A DNA stretch of 47,281 bases from an uncultured Saprospiraceae bacterium (lineage in GTDB: Bacteria > Bacteroidota > Bacteroidia > Chitinophagales > Saprospiraceae), in the NCBI GenBank assembly GCA_938018185.1, contig CALIIW010000053.1, positions 1 through 47,281 of the forward strand. Direction: 5' to 3'. How positions within the stretch are numbered: the first letter of the stretch is position 1; every line of letters begins with the position of its first letter. The notes beneath the pieces were generated by a model that did no database searches, was not told where the DNA came from, and saw only the letters and a list, made by a program, of their open reading frames with translations. Of the stretch, positions 19,144 to 27,969 are shown piece after piece. The translations under genes were made by a program, and so were the position numbers.

Positions 19144-20157
19144 CTAGACATTCACAACCACTTTCCCTACGGTCTTTCCAGACTGAAAAGATTTCACAGC
19201 ATCTAGCAAGTTATCAAACGAAAAGGTTTGCCCAACATGAGGTTTTCCAAGATCCATGGATGCCAATTCCAAAAGAAGTTGATTCATCAAATCAGCTTTT
19301 TCATACAGATATATTAGATTGAAACCCAATATTCCTTTATTAAGTTCAATCATCTTCTGTGGATCAATTTTGGGGCGTGTCAAAAATTGATACATCATTT
19401 TAGCATACTTAGGTTTGTCCGTTCTCGAAGCATACCTGGCTGACCCATAAATTATCAAGCGTCCTTCTTCAGCAAGCATGTCATATCCTGCTTGCATGAC
19501 CTCTCCTCCTATGCATTCCATTACCAGATTTAATTTTTCTTCTCTACAGATCAAGTCTAAATCTTCTTTAAAAGTCGAGGCTCTTAAAATCACATGATCA
19601 TAACCTTCTTTTTTACAAAAATCTATTTTCTCTGCGGTACCAACTGTTCCAATCGTATACGCTCCCAATTTCTTCGCGATCCGATTTGCCCAAATCCCAA
19701 CGCCTCCAGCTGCACTATGAATAAGAATTCTATAATCTTTCTGAATATTTCCCAAATTTTTGAGTCCATAGAATGCCGTCAAGACCTGAACTAAATAAGC
19801 AGCGCCTTCATCATAGGTCCAGTCAGTCGGTAGTTTTGTCAAATACCTTTGATCACTATTTATTACAGTTGTATATCCCCCAAATCTTGTCACGCCCATC
19901 ACTCGATCACCCATTTTTAAATTCTCTACAGCTTCACCTTTAGCAATTACTTCCCCAGAGTATTCTAATCCTGGCGTAAATACGCCTTTGGGTGTTGCAC
20001 TGTAAAGCCCCCATATTGCAAATATATCTGCGAAGTTTAGACCGATGGATTTTACTTTGACTTGGACTTCATTGGGCTTAGGCGGAGAAAGGATGCCCTC
20101 TTCGATTTGTAGGTTTTTGAGGTTTCCGGCTTTGAGGGTGTATTTTTGGTAGTTCAT
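19144..20157 (-). CDS. Zinc-free MDR-family quinone oxidoreductase-like protein
   Basis: A 337-residue medium-chain dehydrogenase/reductase. The GroES-like domain contains LNFADIFAIWGLY and PGLEYSGEVIAKG. The Rossmann domain has AAGGVGIWANRIAKKLGA, the NADPH-binding AxxGGVG type. The catalytic zinc Cys/His set of alcohol dehydrogenases is absent, so it belongs with the quinone oxidoreductase/VAT-1-like branch; the substrate cannot be told. It is a single gene on the minus strand. A TAATTTTG element (20170-20163) lies 5 bp before the ATG, hinting at a near-leaderless transcript, but no clear -33 partner was seen. Confidence 0.85.
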   Translation of the reverse strand: MNYQKYTLKAGNLKNLQIEEGILSPPKPNEVQVKVKSIGLNFADIFAIWGLYSATPKGVFTPGLEYSGEVIAKGEAVENLKMGDRVMGVTRFGGYTTVINSDQRYLTKLPTDWTYDEGAAYLVQVLTAFYGLKNLGNIQKDYRILIHSAAGGVGIWANRIAKKLGAYTIGTVGTAEKIDFCKKEGYDHVILRASTFKEDLDLICREEKLNLVMECIGGEVMQAGYDMLAEEGRLIIYGSARYASRTDKPKYAKMMYQFLTRPKIDPQKMIELNKGILGFNLIYLYEKADLMNQLLLELASMDLGKPHVGQTFSFDNLLDAVKSFQSGKTVGKVVVNV

Positions 20158-20190
20158 AGGTTCAAAATTATTAACACAAAAATCAATAGC

Positions 20191-20462
20191 TTATTTTTTG
20201 AAGAAACAATTTCGAATGTACTCGTTTTTTTTAAGAATATCCTAGTACAATTCCAATCCTACTTTCAAGCCTACAAATCTATAAAGTTGTTTAAAATCAT
20301 TTTCTTGCTTTGCTACATTGACCTCAGCTTCTAAAAACACTTGTGTTGGTGGATTTTGATCTTCCTATGTTGAATTGATATCATCTTTGCGACATGAAAA
20401 CATTAGAAGCAGCAACACAGACATAATAAATATTGCGTTTATATATATTTTTGTGACGTCAT
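20191..20462 (-). pseudogene. Decayed small lipoprotein gene
   Basis: Read on the minus strand, a frame gives MSVLLLLMFSCRKDDINST from 20424, a lipoprotein signal with lipobox LMFSC, then an in-frame TAG (20367-20365). After this stop the same frame resumes as EDQNPPTQVFLEAEVNVAKQ and continues through FKQLYRFVGLKVGLEL to a second TAG (20244-20242). A third segment runs to a TAA at 20193-20191. An upstream ATG at 20462 (MTSQKYI) lies one frame away, as if separated from the lipobox by a single-base shift. Protein-like sequence across stops indicates a recently inactivated gene. The parent family is not recognised. Confidence 0.55.
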
Positions 20463-20921
20463 TTTGAAATATTTTTAATTGATAAAAGGTTCACAATACT
20501 GTATACTTTAAGTACAAGTTGAAAATATAAAATGCTGCAAAGAGGGAATATTGAAATGAAGTTTTCAGCTTCATTTAGTGGTGCAATTTATTTTTCAAAA
20601 GAAACAATCTAAGATTTCTCCACTGCGGTCGAAATTAGATTCATTTTAACCAATTCGATTCCTCGATTCCGCTATCGCTGTACTCCCTAAAGGAAACGGG
20701 CAGGCCCTAAAGGAAACGGGCAGGCGGAATGACAATCTTCTATTTCAACATTGATGACTTATTGTCATTACCCTAAATTTACAAGCAAAGCATTGTTAAG
20801 AAGCTATGGATGACAATATTATTAAAAGGATGTTATTTAGAAGAGACTTTTATGAATACCTAATCATTCTGTCGGGCCTCAATAGGCTTTTAAAGCTTAG
20901 TAAACATAAGTCATTGTATGT
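20463..20921. other. Intergenic region with small hairpin and REP-like repeat
   Basis: 459 bp without a gene. It contains an 8-bp-stem hairpin (20554-20576) and the REP-like element listed separately. The part next to ybeY (20735-20921) shows nothing notable. Confidence 0.4.
20617..20734. repeat. REP-like intergenic element with exact 20-bp tandem duplication
   Basis: The stretch holds TTTCTCCACTGCGGTCGAAA and ends GCGGAATGACAA, GC-richer than its surroundings, resembling the dispersed intergenic repeats of Bacteroidota genomes. Inside it, CCCTAAAGGAAACGGGCAGG occurs twice back to back (20685-20704 and 20705-20724). Confidence 0.6.
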
Positions 20922-21368
20922 CTAAAGCCGCTCAAGATAAAAATCCTCCTTCCCCCTCATCACCTTCTTCTCTTCATCCGATTTATCACCATAACCACAA
21001 AGGTGCAAAACACCATGAGCTAGCACACGATTTAGCTCAGATTTAAAAGAGGTCGTAAGTTCTTTGGCGTTTTCCTCTACCCTTTCTATGCTAATAAAGA
21101 TGTCTCCTTCTAGAGGTTCTTCATTGTACTGAAAAGTGATGATATCTGTATAGGTATCATGATCGAGATATTCTTGATTCTTTTTTAAAAGGTAGGCGTC
21201 ATTGCAGAAAATGAAATTGATATTTGAGTACTCTTTTTTTTCTTCTAAAATAAGAGCTTCTAACCAATTAGAAATTCTTTCTTCGTCAACTAAAACAAAG
21301 TCTATTTCTTCTTGATGGAAAAAAATATTTTGAGAATCTTGTGGAGATGGGTTTGAAGGCCAGTCCAT
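20922..21368 (-). CDS. ybeY: Endoribonuclease / rRNA maturation factor YbeY
   Basis: A 148-residue metal-dependent RNase of the YbeY family, acting in 16S rRNA processing and ribosome quality control. The metal site is visible as LAHGVLHLCGYGDKSDEE: two histidines of the HGxLHLxGY motif, with the third His replaced by the GY.DK form that I recall from the phylum. The preceding YTDIITFQY and GDIFIS are also family-typical. I place the start at the ATG at 21368; a TTG one codon earlier is possible. It begins 4 bp after the RsbW-like gene stop, so the two form an operon. Confidence 0.9.
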   Translation of the reverse strand: MDWPSNPSPQDSQNIFFHQEEIDFVLVDEERISNWLEALILEEKKEYSNINFIFCNDAYLLKKNQEYLDHDTYTDIITFQYNEEPLEGDIFISIERVEENAKELTTSFKSELNRVLAHGVLHLCGYGDKSDEEKKVMRGKEDFYLERL

Positions 21369-21372
21369 CAAA

Positions 21373-21783
21373 TTAAATCAATTTGAATTTAAGTTCTACG
21401 GTACTGCCATTGTCAGAGAAGACTACCCCATCTGATAGTTGCCTCATTAAAAAGACTCCCCTACCATTTAAATCATGAAGATTGGAAGGTGCCGTTGGAT
21501 CAGGCACGTCTTCAAAATCAAAACCAGGTCCTTGGTCTGTGATTCTAAAAGCCAATAATCTATCGTTAATTATTTTTGTATCTAGAAACACTTGTCGGTT
21601 AGAATCTGCTTGATTGCCATGTATGATGGCATTAGTGACTGCTTCGGTCACTGAAACAAGAATATTGCCGTAGAGGTCATTTTTGATGTTAAATTGCTGA
21701 ACCACACGGTCAATATAAGGCTGAACCTCACTAACATTAGCAGGGTCAGAATCTAGGGCCATATAAAAAGGTGATTCGTTCAT
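21373..21783 (-). CDS. RsbW/SpoIIAB-like ATP-binding protein
   Basis: A 136-residue single HATPase_c_2 domain. The N box is VTEAVTNAIIHGN, the G1 region is ITDQGPGFDFEDV, and the G2 region is LNGRGVFLMRQLSD, which is the anti-sigma kinase (RsbW/SpoIIAB) pattern. In Firmicutes such proteins bind and phosphorylate anti-anti-sigma factors. No STAS protein or sigma-B lies nearby, and many Bacteroidota encode this protein as a stand-alone gene before ybeY. The partner is unknown. It is the first gene of the operon with ybeY. Confidence 0.85.
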   Translation of the reverse strand: MNESPFYMALDSDPANVSEVQPYIDRVVQQFNIKNDLYGNILVSVTEAVTNAIIHGNQADSNRQVFLDTKIINDRLLAFRITDQGPGFDFEDVPDPTAPSNLHDLNGRGVFLMRQLSDGVVFSDNGSTVELKFKLI

Positions 21784-21861
21784 TTATGTCTATTTCTAAT
21801 AAGTATACTATAAAGATAAATAGTTTCAATTATAAAATCGAACAATATTATCTTCAAATAA

Positions 21862-21889
21862 AAATGACATGCCTAAAGACATGTCATTT
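21862..21889 (-). terminator. Intrinsic terminator of the DUF4175-type gene
   Basis: A perfect 10-bp stem (AAATGACATG 21862-21871, CATGTCATTT 21880-21889). It starts 3 bp after the minus-strand stop at 21893 and is followed on that strand by TTTTATTT. Confidence 0.8.
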
Positions 21890-21892
21890 GAT

Positions 21893-24800
21893 TTATTTTC
21901 CTTTTAATTCTTTGAAGTATTCTTCTACCAAAAACTTGTAATAAGGCTTTAACGAGGGAGAAACTGTCTTAAACATTTCAATCTCGGCTTCTCTTTTCTT
22001 GATATATTCTTCCAAAGTTGGAGGCATTTTTCTTTCCTTTTGGTTTCCTACCTCTGCTTTACGCTTATTATCATATTCTCTTTGTTGCTTAGCCTTTTCA
22101 TGCTTTAGCAATCTGGTCATAATATCTTGCTGTCTTAGCAGCATTTCATTTGTCAATCTTTTATTGACCAAGTCCGTCTCCGTCTTGTTCATTTGATCGA
22201 TTATTTCTTGCAGGTCTTTGGATCCATTTCCTTGCTCCTGAGCTTTCTTTCTCTGCTCTTCCATTGCCTTTCTTATGGCCGCTTGTCTTGCTGCCATCTC
22301 TGCAAATTCTTTGGACATTCCTCCTTCTCCTTTTCCTTTGCCTTCCTCCATTGCTTTTTTCATTTCTTGCATGGATTGGTTTAAAGACTTTTGTCCATCT
22401 CCTGGTTTGTCTTTTGGCTTGCCTCCAGGTTTAGGATTATTGCCAGGGTTATTACATTGTTGATCCCCTTGCATTTGTTGAGCCATTTGTTGTTGCATCT
22501 GCTGCATCACCTCATCCAACATTACTGCAAGATCGTTTAGAGATTTCATTGACTTATGTTGCTGCTCCCCTGCCTGCGGTTTTTTTCTATCTTCCAATTC
22601 TTTTGTACTCTTCTTCATACTGGTTTTAATCTCTGCAACCTTTTCCATCACATAAGATTCAATTTGAAAAATTCTCTTACTCAGTGCATGCAAACTATCT
22701 TCAACTAATTTGAAATCATCTTTTAACTTGTATTGGTCTTGTACAAGATCCGTATACCTCGGTGTATTAATTCGTGTTTGTCCAATATCTCCAATCAATC
22801 CTTCTTGATCAAAAGAAAGGGTAACCAAATTCTCGAGCAGCTGCCTTAAGGCCTGCATGTCTTCTTCCATTTGCTCCTGCTCTCCAGCTTCCATTTGAGC
22901 CTTCATATCATCAGCCATTGCCTTCATTTTTTCAGAAGCACCTTTCTGTGATTTTGCAGCTTTTTTATTTTCTTGCTTTTCTAAACTCTCTTCACTTTTT
23001 TCTAAATCTTCTTGAATATCCTCCATATCTTCCTCATTTTCATCCAAATCCATCGGATTTTCAAGTTCTTCGTTCATCTCTTCCATCTTTTCCATATCCT
23101 CCTTAATCTCTTCAAATTTCTCATTGATCTCCTCTTGTTCTTTCTCTAATTGATCCTGTGGCTTTTCTTCTTTTTCCGTTTCTTCTGCCAATTTTTCTTG
23201 TTCTTCGGCAAGCTCTTCTAGTTTCTCAATGGCCTTATTCATTTCGTTCTCCATTTCAAGCTGCTTGAACAATTCAAGCATTCTATCCATTTCCATATTG
23301 AGTTCCTCATCATTCATCTCCATCTCCTCCATCTTTTCCAGTGCATCCTCTTTTTCCATGTCTTGCATCAATTCTTCGATTTGTTTCATCAGCTCCTTCA
23401 TCTCTTCACTCATCAGCTCTTCAAACATCTCTTGAATCTTTTCTTGCTTCTCCTGTATTTCCTCTTCAACCTCAGTAAACTCTTCCTGATTTTTTACATT
23501 CTCCTCAAATTGCTCTTTTGCATTTTCTATATCTTGCTCTAACTGCTTTTGTCTCTCAAGCAGCTTTTCCATTTCTTTTTTAGTTTGCCAATCCATTTCA
23601 TTTTTCTGAAGCATTTTCTCTCTCAGCTTCTTAAAATCTTCTTGAATCTTTTTTGATTCTTTTATGGATTTTTCCAATTCCTTTTTGATCTCTTCATTAT
23701 TTTTTTCGGCCATTTCTTCAAACTCATCAACCGTAGGCATCTCAAATGTCATCACATTTGTTTTTGCCGATTTAGAACCATTGATTCCGTCATTGTCAAA
23801 AATTTGAAAATAATAAGTCAGTTCATCTCCTGGCTTTAAGTCAAGCTCTCTAACATCCCAGGTATAATCGTACTGAATTTGTTTTGCATCAGGTCTTTTC
23901 ATCTTAACTGATTGCAAAGGACCTTGTCCACCTTTATCTTTAGTTATTCTATAGTTGAAAGATAAATTAAGCAAACCATAATCATCTGATGCTTCTCCTA
24001 CAAAGAAAAGTAATTTGTTATCTAGACTATCTACAAATTTTTCAACCTTGATAGAAGGATGCAAATCAGGAACTACAGAAATTGAATAATTGATTGAATC
24101 AGCATTTGGCAAATCTGCATTAGAGATGTAAAGCTTATAGCTCTGATCCCTCATAGCCTTTTTGTAAAAAGTGAAATTTTCTTCTCCAGCTCTCTTGGCT
24201 TCTTTGTTATCTTTTTGACCTGAAAATTTGATGTCAATCTTATCCGTATTCAAGGCATTAAAAAACCAACTTATATTGGTTCCAACAGGCACGACTACGT
24301 CTCCTATGTTAGATAAATTTTCATCTTTTCTACCGATGTAAGATGGGTAGTCAAGTTTTATATCAAAACCTGTGATATTTGGTCTAAGTAAAACATTAAT
24401 CGCAAAGTCTTCAGATTCTACTCCAGAAGAAGTCAAATGGAAATTTGTTTTTTTCTGAACATTGGAAAACTTGTAAGTAAATGTATTGGCATCTACCTTT
24501 TGCATTCGATATTTGTGATTTTCAATATCAATAAATACTTCGTTTGGCAAAACCTCCCCATCAACTTTTATTGTCAAAGGGTAATCGTCAAACTGTACTA
24601 CAGTCATGTCTTCATCTTCAACAAGAAACTGAAAAGGAGCTGCACGTTCAAATTCTTTATCATTATTGATAAGTCTATTGGTTCCTTCCTTGAGAATACT
24701 AGGCGCAGCAAATAAAAGTACGAGCAGCATCATGACAGGTGGCAGGGCATACCTCAAGTATTTTTTATTTTTTGACAGGTCAATTGCCCCTTTGAAAGCA

Positions 24801-25234
24801 ACTGGTTTTATTTCTTCTGATTTTTGGTTGATACTAGCTAAAAGCAATGACTTGTCAGATTGACTCTGAGATTGCTTTTTTAACTGAAGAATATTTAGCA
24901 GCTTATCTTTTACATCACCAAAGTGATCACCAATTATATTGGCAGCTTGCTCATGGCTAATAACAGAACCTAATCTGAAGTATCTAGCTAAAGGCAGAAT
25001 TAACCAATAAATTAAGGCAACGGAACTAAGACCTAGAAAGGAGTAAAAAAGACCTTTTCGTATATCTGAGCTGAAATAGTAATAATATTCCAAGACATTA
25101 AAAAGAAGAAAAAGTAGCAAAATGAAGCCTACAGAATACAAAAAACCTCTAATCAGTTGATTGATATAGTATTTACGAATAAACTGGTCTAGCTTTTCAA
25201 TTAAAAGTTGGTAGTTATCCTTTACTTTTGCCAT
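21893..25234 (-). CDS. DUF4175-type membrane-anchored coiled-coil protein
   Basis: A 1113-residue protein. Two closely spaced transmembrane helices lie at about 22-80, and a third near 155-178 (PPVMMLLVLLFAAPSIL). A beta-rich, presumably periplasmic domain covers about 200-490. Then comes a very long Glu/Met/Lys/Gln-rich coiled coil (about 500-795), a conserved-looking segment around 800-870 (GDIGQTRINTPRYTDL), and a Gln/Met/Lys-rich C-terminal part with MQQQMAQQMQ and NPGNNPKPGGKPKDKPGDG. The layout matches the DUF4175 proteins of Bacteroidota, whose function I do not know. It has its own terminator and lies upstream of, but separate from, the RsbW-ybeY pair. The biased composition is strong enough to attract spurious matches. 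Confidence 0.8.
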   Translation of the reverse strand: MAKVKDNYQLLIEKLDQFIRKYYINQLIRGFLYSVGFILLLFLLFNVLEYYYYFSSDIRKGLFYSFLGLSSVALIYWLILPLARYFRLGSVISHEQAANIIGDHFGDVKDKLLNILQLKKQSQSQSDKSLLLASINQKSEEIKPVAFKGAIDLSKNKKYLRYALPPVMMLLVLLFAAPSILKEGTNRLINNDKEFERAAPFQFLVEDEDMTVVQFDDYPLTIKVDGEVLPNEVFIDIENHKYRMQKVDANTFTYKFSNVQKKTNFHLTSSGVESEDFAINVLLRPNITGFDIKLDYPSYIGRKDENLSNIGDVVVPVGTNISWFFNALNTDKIDIKFSGQKDNKEAKRAGEENFTFYKKAMRDQSYKLYISNADLPNADSINYSISVVPDLHPSIKVEKFVDSLDNKLLFFVGEASDDYGLLNLSFNYRITKDKGGQGPLQSVKMKRPDAKQIQYDYTWDVRELDLKPGDELTYYFQIFDNDGINGSKSAKTNVMTFEMPTVDEFEEMAEKNNEEIKKELEKSIKESKKIQEDFKKLREKMLQKNEMDWQTKKEMEKLLERQKQLEQDIENAKEQFEENVKNQEEFTEVEEEIQEKQEKIQEMFEELMSEEMKELMKQIEELMQDMEKEDALEKMEEMEMNDEELNMEMDRMLELFKQLEMENEMNKAIEKLEELAEEQEKLAEETEKEEKPQDQLEKEQEEINEKFEEIKEDMEKMEEMNEELENPMDLDENEEDMEDIQEDLEKSEESLEKQENKKAAKSQKGASEKMKAMADDMKAQMEAGEQEQMEEDMQALRQLLENLVTLSFDQEGLIGDIGQTRINTPRYTDLVQDQYKLKDDFKLVEDSLHALSKRIFQIESYVMEKVAEIKTSMKKSTKELEDRKKPQAGEQQHKSMKSLNDLAVMLDEVMQQMQQQMAQQMQGDQQCNNPGNNPKPGGKPKDKPGDGQKSLNQSMQEMKKAMEEGKGKGEGGMSKEFAEMAARQAAIRKAMEEQRKKAQEQGNGSKDLQEIIDQMNKTETDLVNKRLTNEMLLRQQDIMTRLLKHEKAKQQREYDNKRKAEVGNQKERKMPPTLEEYIKKREAEIEMFKTVSPSLKPYYKFLVEEYFKELKGK

Positions 25235-25427
25235 TCTGTTGTTAATTTAATTCTTCTGCTATGTAAGACTTAAACGCTTAAAACAGGTAAATAGATTTGC
25301 TAATTTAGTGATTTAACAGTCTAATTTCCTTATTGTTACGTTATATGTCAATCCTTATTTTCAAGCTAATCTGAGAACTGTAATATCAGAAATTGAATAT
25401 ATTAATAGATGCGCTATAATTCAAGTC

Positions 25428-25435
25428 TATCTTTG
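25428..25435 (+). promoter_or_regulatory. -7 element upstream of the lipoprotein gene
   Basis: TATCTTTG, identical to the -7 element of mqnC, begins 26 bp before the ATG. No TTG sits at the usual spacing upstream, so the -33 part is uncertain. Confidence 0.45.
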
Positions 25436-25453
25436 TTAATGAAAAGCTAAACA

Positions 25454-26203
25454 ATGCTCAAAAAGTCGATATTTCTTATGTATTGTGCTGCAATTCTGTT
25501 GCTTAGCCTAAATTCATGTCAAAAGGCTCCAAAGGAGGCTGGATTTTTAGCATATTATTATCCTCTTGAAGAACTCAAAGAAGGCCTAGTTTATGAATAT
25601 CAACCCGTTGAGAACGACTCTTTGCCAGTAAATTACTGGTACTATATGGTTCAGGAAGTAGATGGTGAAAAATATCTTATTGGCAATAATTATAATTCTC
25701 AATTTGAGGTACAGCAATTCATTAGAGAAAAGGTGGGCGAAAATGCTGTTTTGCTTGAAGATTTTATCCTATACGAGGATGCTGAAGACAAAAAGAAAAG
25801 GCCAATTAAGGTGTCGGTCATATCTAATGAGGTTTTTCCTGCTTTTAAGCTAGACTCTTTGAAAGAATATAAAATGGCCTTAAAGTGGGATATTACACAG
25901 GAAAAAGGTACTTCTATAACTTTAAATAGATCAAGAACGTTCTTAAATAATCTTAGCACATTTGAATTTGAAGGAAAGTCTAGATCCTGTAGTATTTTTA
26001 AAATTCAAGAGCATATTGAGCACTTTGTTGAAGACGATGGATATTTAGAACCTATTTATCCTGGAATAGAATTTTATGCAAACGGCATAGGTCTTGTTTA
26101 TTATAAGAAGGTACTTGCTGAAGGAGTTGAAATAGAATATCAGTTAGCAAAAAGATATTCTATGGCAGAATTCGAAAAGAAGTTTAGCCGTTCTTTAAAG
26201 TAA
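25454..26203 (+). CDS. Hypothetical lipoprotein
   Basis: A 249-residue protein with a lipoprotein signal peptide: MLKKSIFL start, hydrophobic core, lipobox LLSLNSC, so the lipidated Cys is about residue 22. The mature part is rich in Tyr, Glu and Lys, with beta-strand-like segments (GLVYEYQPVEN, NYWYYMVQEVDG, GIEFYANGIGLVYYKKV). The last motif, a GIGLVYY near the C-terminus, resembles the closing part of small Bacteroidota lipoproteins that have no assigned role. The gene is followed after 23 bp by a T9SS cargo gene on the same strand, so they probably share a transcript. I do not recognise a named family. Confidence 0.75.
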   Translation: MLKKSIFLMYCAAILLLSLNSCQKAPKEAGFLAYYYPLEELKEGLVYEYQPVENDSLPVNYWYYMVQEVDGEKYLIGNNYNSQFEVQQFIREKVGENAVLLEDFILYEDAEDKKKRPIKVSVISNEVFPAFKLDSLKEYKMALKWDITQEKGTSITLNRSRTFLNNLSTFEFEGKSRSCSIFKIQEHIEHFVEDDGYLEPIYPGIEFYANGIGLVYYKKVLAEGVEIEYQLAKRYSMAEFEKKFSRSLK

Positions 26204-26226
26204 ATACTATAAGCCAATTGTCTTTT

Positions 26227-27969
26227 ATGGATTTAAAATCACCCATATTCTTTCTTACTATTTTTCTGTTTGTAATTAACAGTATTTATTCACAAATAAA
26301 TCCGCCCAATTTTCTTTGTGTTAGAAACGATACTCTTTTTTGGGAAGCTCCAATTAATGATTGCGGTCCCTTCATTAGTTATACGATTTATTTTTCAAGC
26401 ACAGAGGATGGCCCCTACACTGTTTTAGACAACACCGCTTTTTTTACAGCGACAGAATATGAGCACCCTAATCCAGGTGGTAACTTATTCTACTATTATT
26501 TAGTCAGCAATTATGATTGTCCAGGAGAAGTGCAACTTACTTCTGACACCTTAAATACAAGGCCCCCTGAAATTGGACCAATTGTAAGAGCAAGCGTTGA
26601 AGGCGGAGGAGTCTTGCTTGAATGGGAAACCAGTCCTTCTCCTGAAGTGAACGCATACATTATTTATCGAGTTTTTGTTACCGGAACATTCCCAATTGAT
26701 ACTGTTTTCAATCAAACACAATATATTGACCCTAATGCAGATCAAAATAGTCGCATTGAATCTTATTTTGTGGTCGCGTTAGATCCATGTGAAAACACAA
26801 GTATATTTGGAGACCCGCATTCAACTATTTTTCTTGATTTTGACTTAAGTGATTGCGAAAGACAGATTACCTTAAATTGGAACCTATATGATGGTTGGGC
26901 ATCTGGAATTGACAGGCAAGAAGTTTGGGCTTCTATAGATGGTGCTACTCCAGAATTAATTGCAAGTATAGATGCTTCTGAAAACACTTATACCTTGAAT
27001 CAAATAGTTGATGGTGCTGATTATGAAATTTTTATACAAGCTCACCAACAAAACAATTCTGCTGTTTTCTCCCGCTCAAATACTGTTTCTTTCAATGCAA
27101 ATGTAACAGAAGCTATCACGGAATTAAGTATTGTTTCTGTGCGTACCAATTTGAGTAATGAAGTAGAACTCAATTGGAATTGGAATCCCAATGCTGAATT
27201 GACACAATATGACATTGTGCAAACAGACGCTGCGGGCAACTCAAATTCTGACATACAAAATCCTGTACCAACACCTTTATCAGCAAGCGAATTTTACAAT
27301 GATTCTGACATTAACGCTACCGAAGAAATATTTACATATCAAATTCAAACTGTTGATGATTGTGGAGATATGGCTAGCTCTAACGAGGCAAAAAATATAG
27401 TGCTGACTTGTCGTCAAATAGATAATTCCGCAAATGAAATTAACTGGTCTATTTTTGAAATGGATAGAGCTGTCTTAAACTCTTATAAACTTTACCGCAT
27501 TAATAATGGTTCAGAAGAGTTGCTGGCGGAAATTACGGATGGTACTACTAACTTCCTAGATGACTATGAAGCAATAGCTGTAGGAAATGAAGATTTCTGT
27601 TATTATCTTGTTGCAGATGCAAGATTGGAATTACTTGATGGGAATCTTATTGATGCATTTATACAATCCAACAGATGTTGTGTTGAAAGAGCAGCTTATG
27701 CTATTGTTCCAAATGCATTTGTTCCATCTGGGAAAAATTCCATTTTCAAACCATTACTTTTCAATAAAGCATCTTTACAAAGTTATCAATTGAATATCTG
27801 GTCCAGATGGGGAGAACTAATATTCAGTTCTAGTGATCCAGAAATGGGGTGGAATGGTCAAAAGCAAGGACGTGATATGCCACAAGGAGCCTATGCTTTT
27901 TTGATTAGTCTAAAGATGAATGATGGGACAGAAGTCCAGGAAAAGGGATCTGTTTTGTTATTGAAATGA
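26227..27969 (+). CDS. Fibronectin-type T9SS cargo protein, type B sorting domain
   Basis: A 580-residue secreted protein. The ATG at 26227 is chosen over an upstream TTG (26218) because it gives a clean signal peptide (MDLKSPIFFLTIFLFVINS, cleavage after IYS or IYSQ). Several fibronectin type III-like domains follow (about 25-480; for example GGVLLEWETSPSPEVNAYII and VELNWNWNPNAELTQYDIV). The C-terminal gliding-motility sorting domain begins near 490: AIVPNAFVPSGKNSIF, then IWSRWGELIF, MGWNGQ and PQGAYAF. Only one PorP/SprF-like gene is in the window, far away, so its partner is elsewhere or shared. The stop overlaps by 12 bp the end of the convergent gene. Confidence 0.88.
   Translation: MDLKSPIFFLTIFLFVINSIYSQINPPNFLCVRNDTLFWEAPINDCGPFISYTIYFSSTEDGPYTVLDNTAFFTATEYEHPNPGGNLFYYYLVSNYDCPGEVQLTSDTLNTRPPEIGPIVRASVEGGGVLLEWETSPSPEVNAYIIYRVFVTGTFPIDTVFNQTQYIDPNADQNSRIESYFVVALDPCENTSIFGDPHSTIFLDFDLSDCERQITLNWNLYDGWASGIDRQEVWASIDGATPELIASIDASENTYTLNQIVDGADYEIFIQAHQQNNSAVFSRSNTVSFNANVTEAITELSIVSVRTNLSNEVELNWNWNPNAELTQYDIVQTDAAGNSNSDIQNPVPTPLSASEFYNDSDINATEEIFTYQIQTVDDCGDMASSNEAKNIVLTCRQIDNSANEINWSIFEMDRAVLNSYKLYRINNGSEELLAEITDGTTNFLDDYEAIAVGNEDFCYYLVADARLELLDGNLIDAFIQSNRCCVERAAYAIVPNAFVPSGKNSIFKPLLFNKASLQSYQLNIWSRWGELIFSSSDPEMGWNGQKQGRDMPQGAYAFLISLKMNDGTEVQEKGSVLLLK

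Noticed and set aside
20146-20334. 62-codon plus-strand frame near 20.2 kb
   Set aside because: It is antisense to the decayed lipoprotein gene, which gives a more protein-like translation.
22193-23435. Several plus-strand Ser/Phe/Leu-rich frames within the DUF4175-type gene
   Set aside because: Antisense of Glu/Lys/Met-rich coiled-coil codons; such composition always yields open antisense frames.
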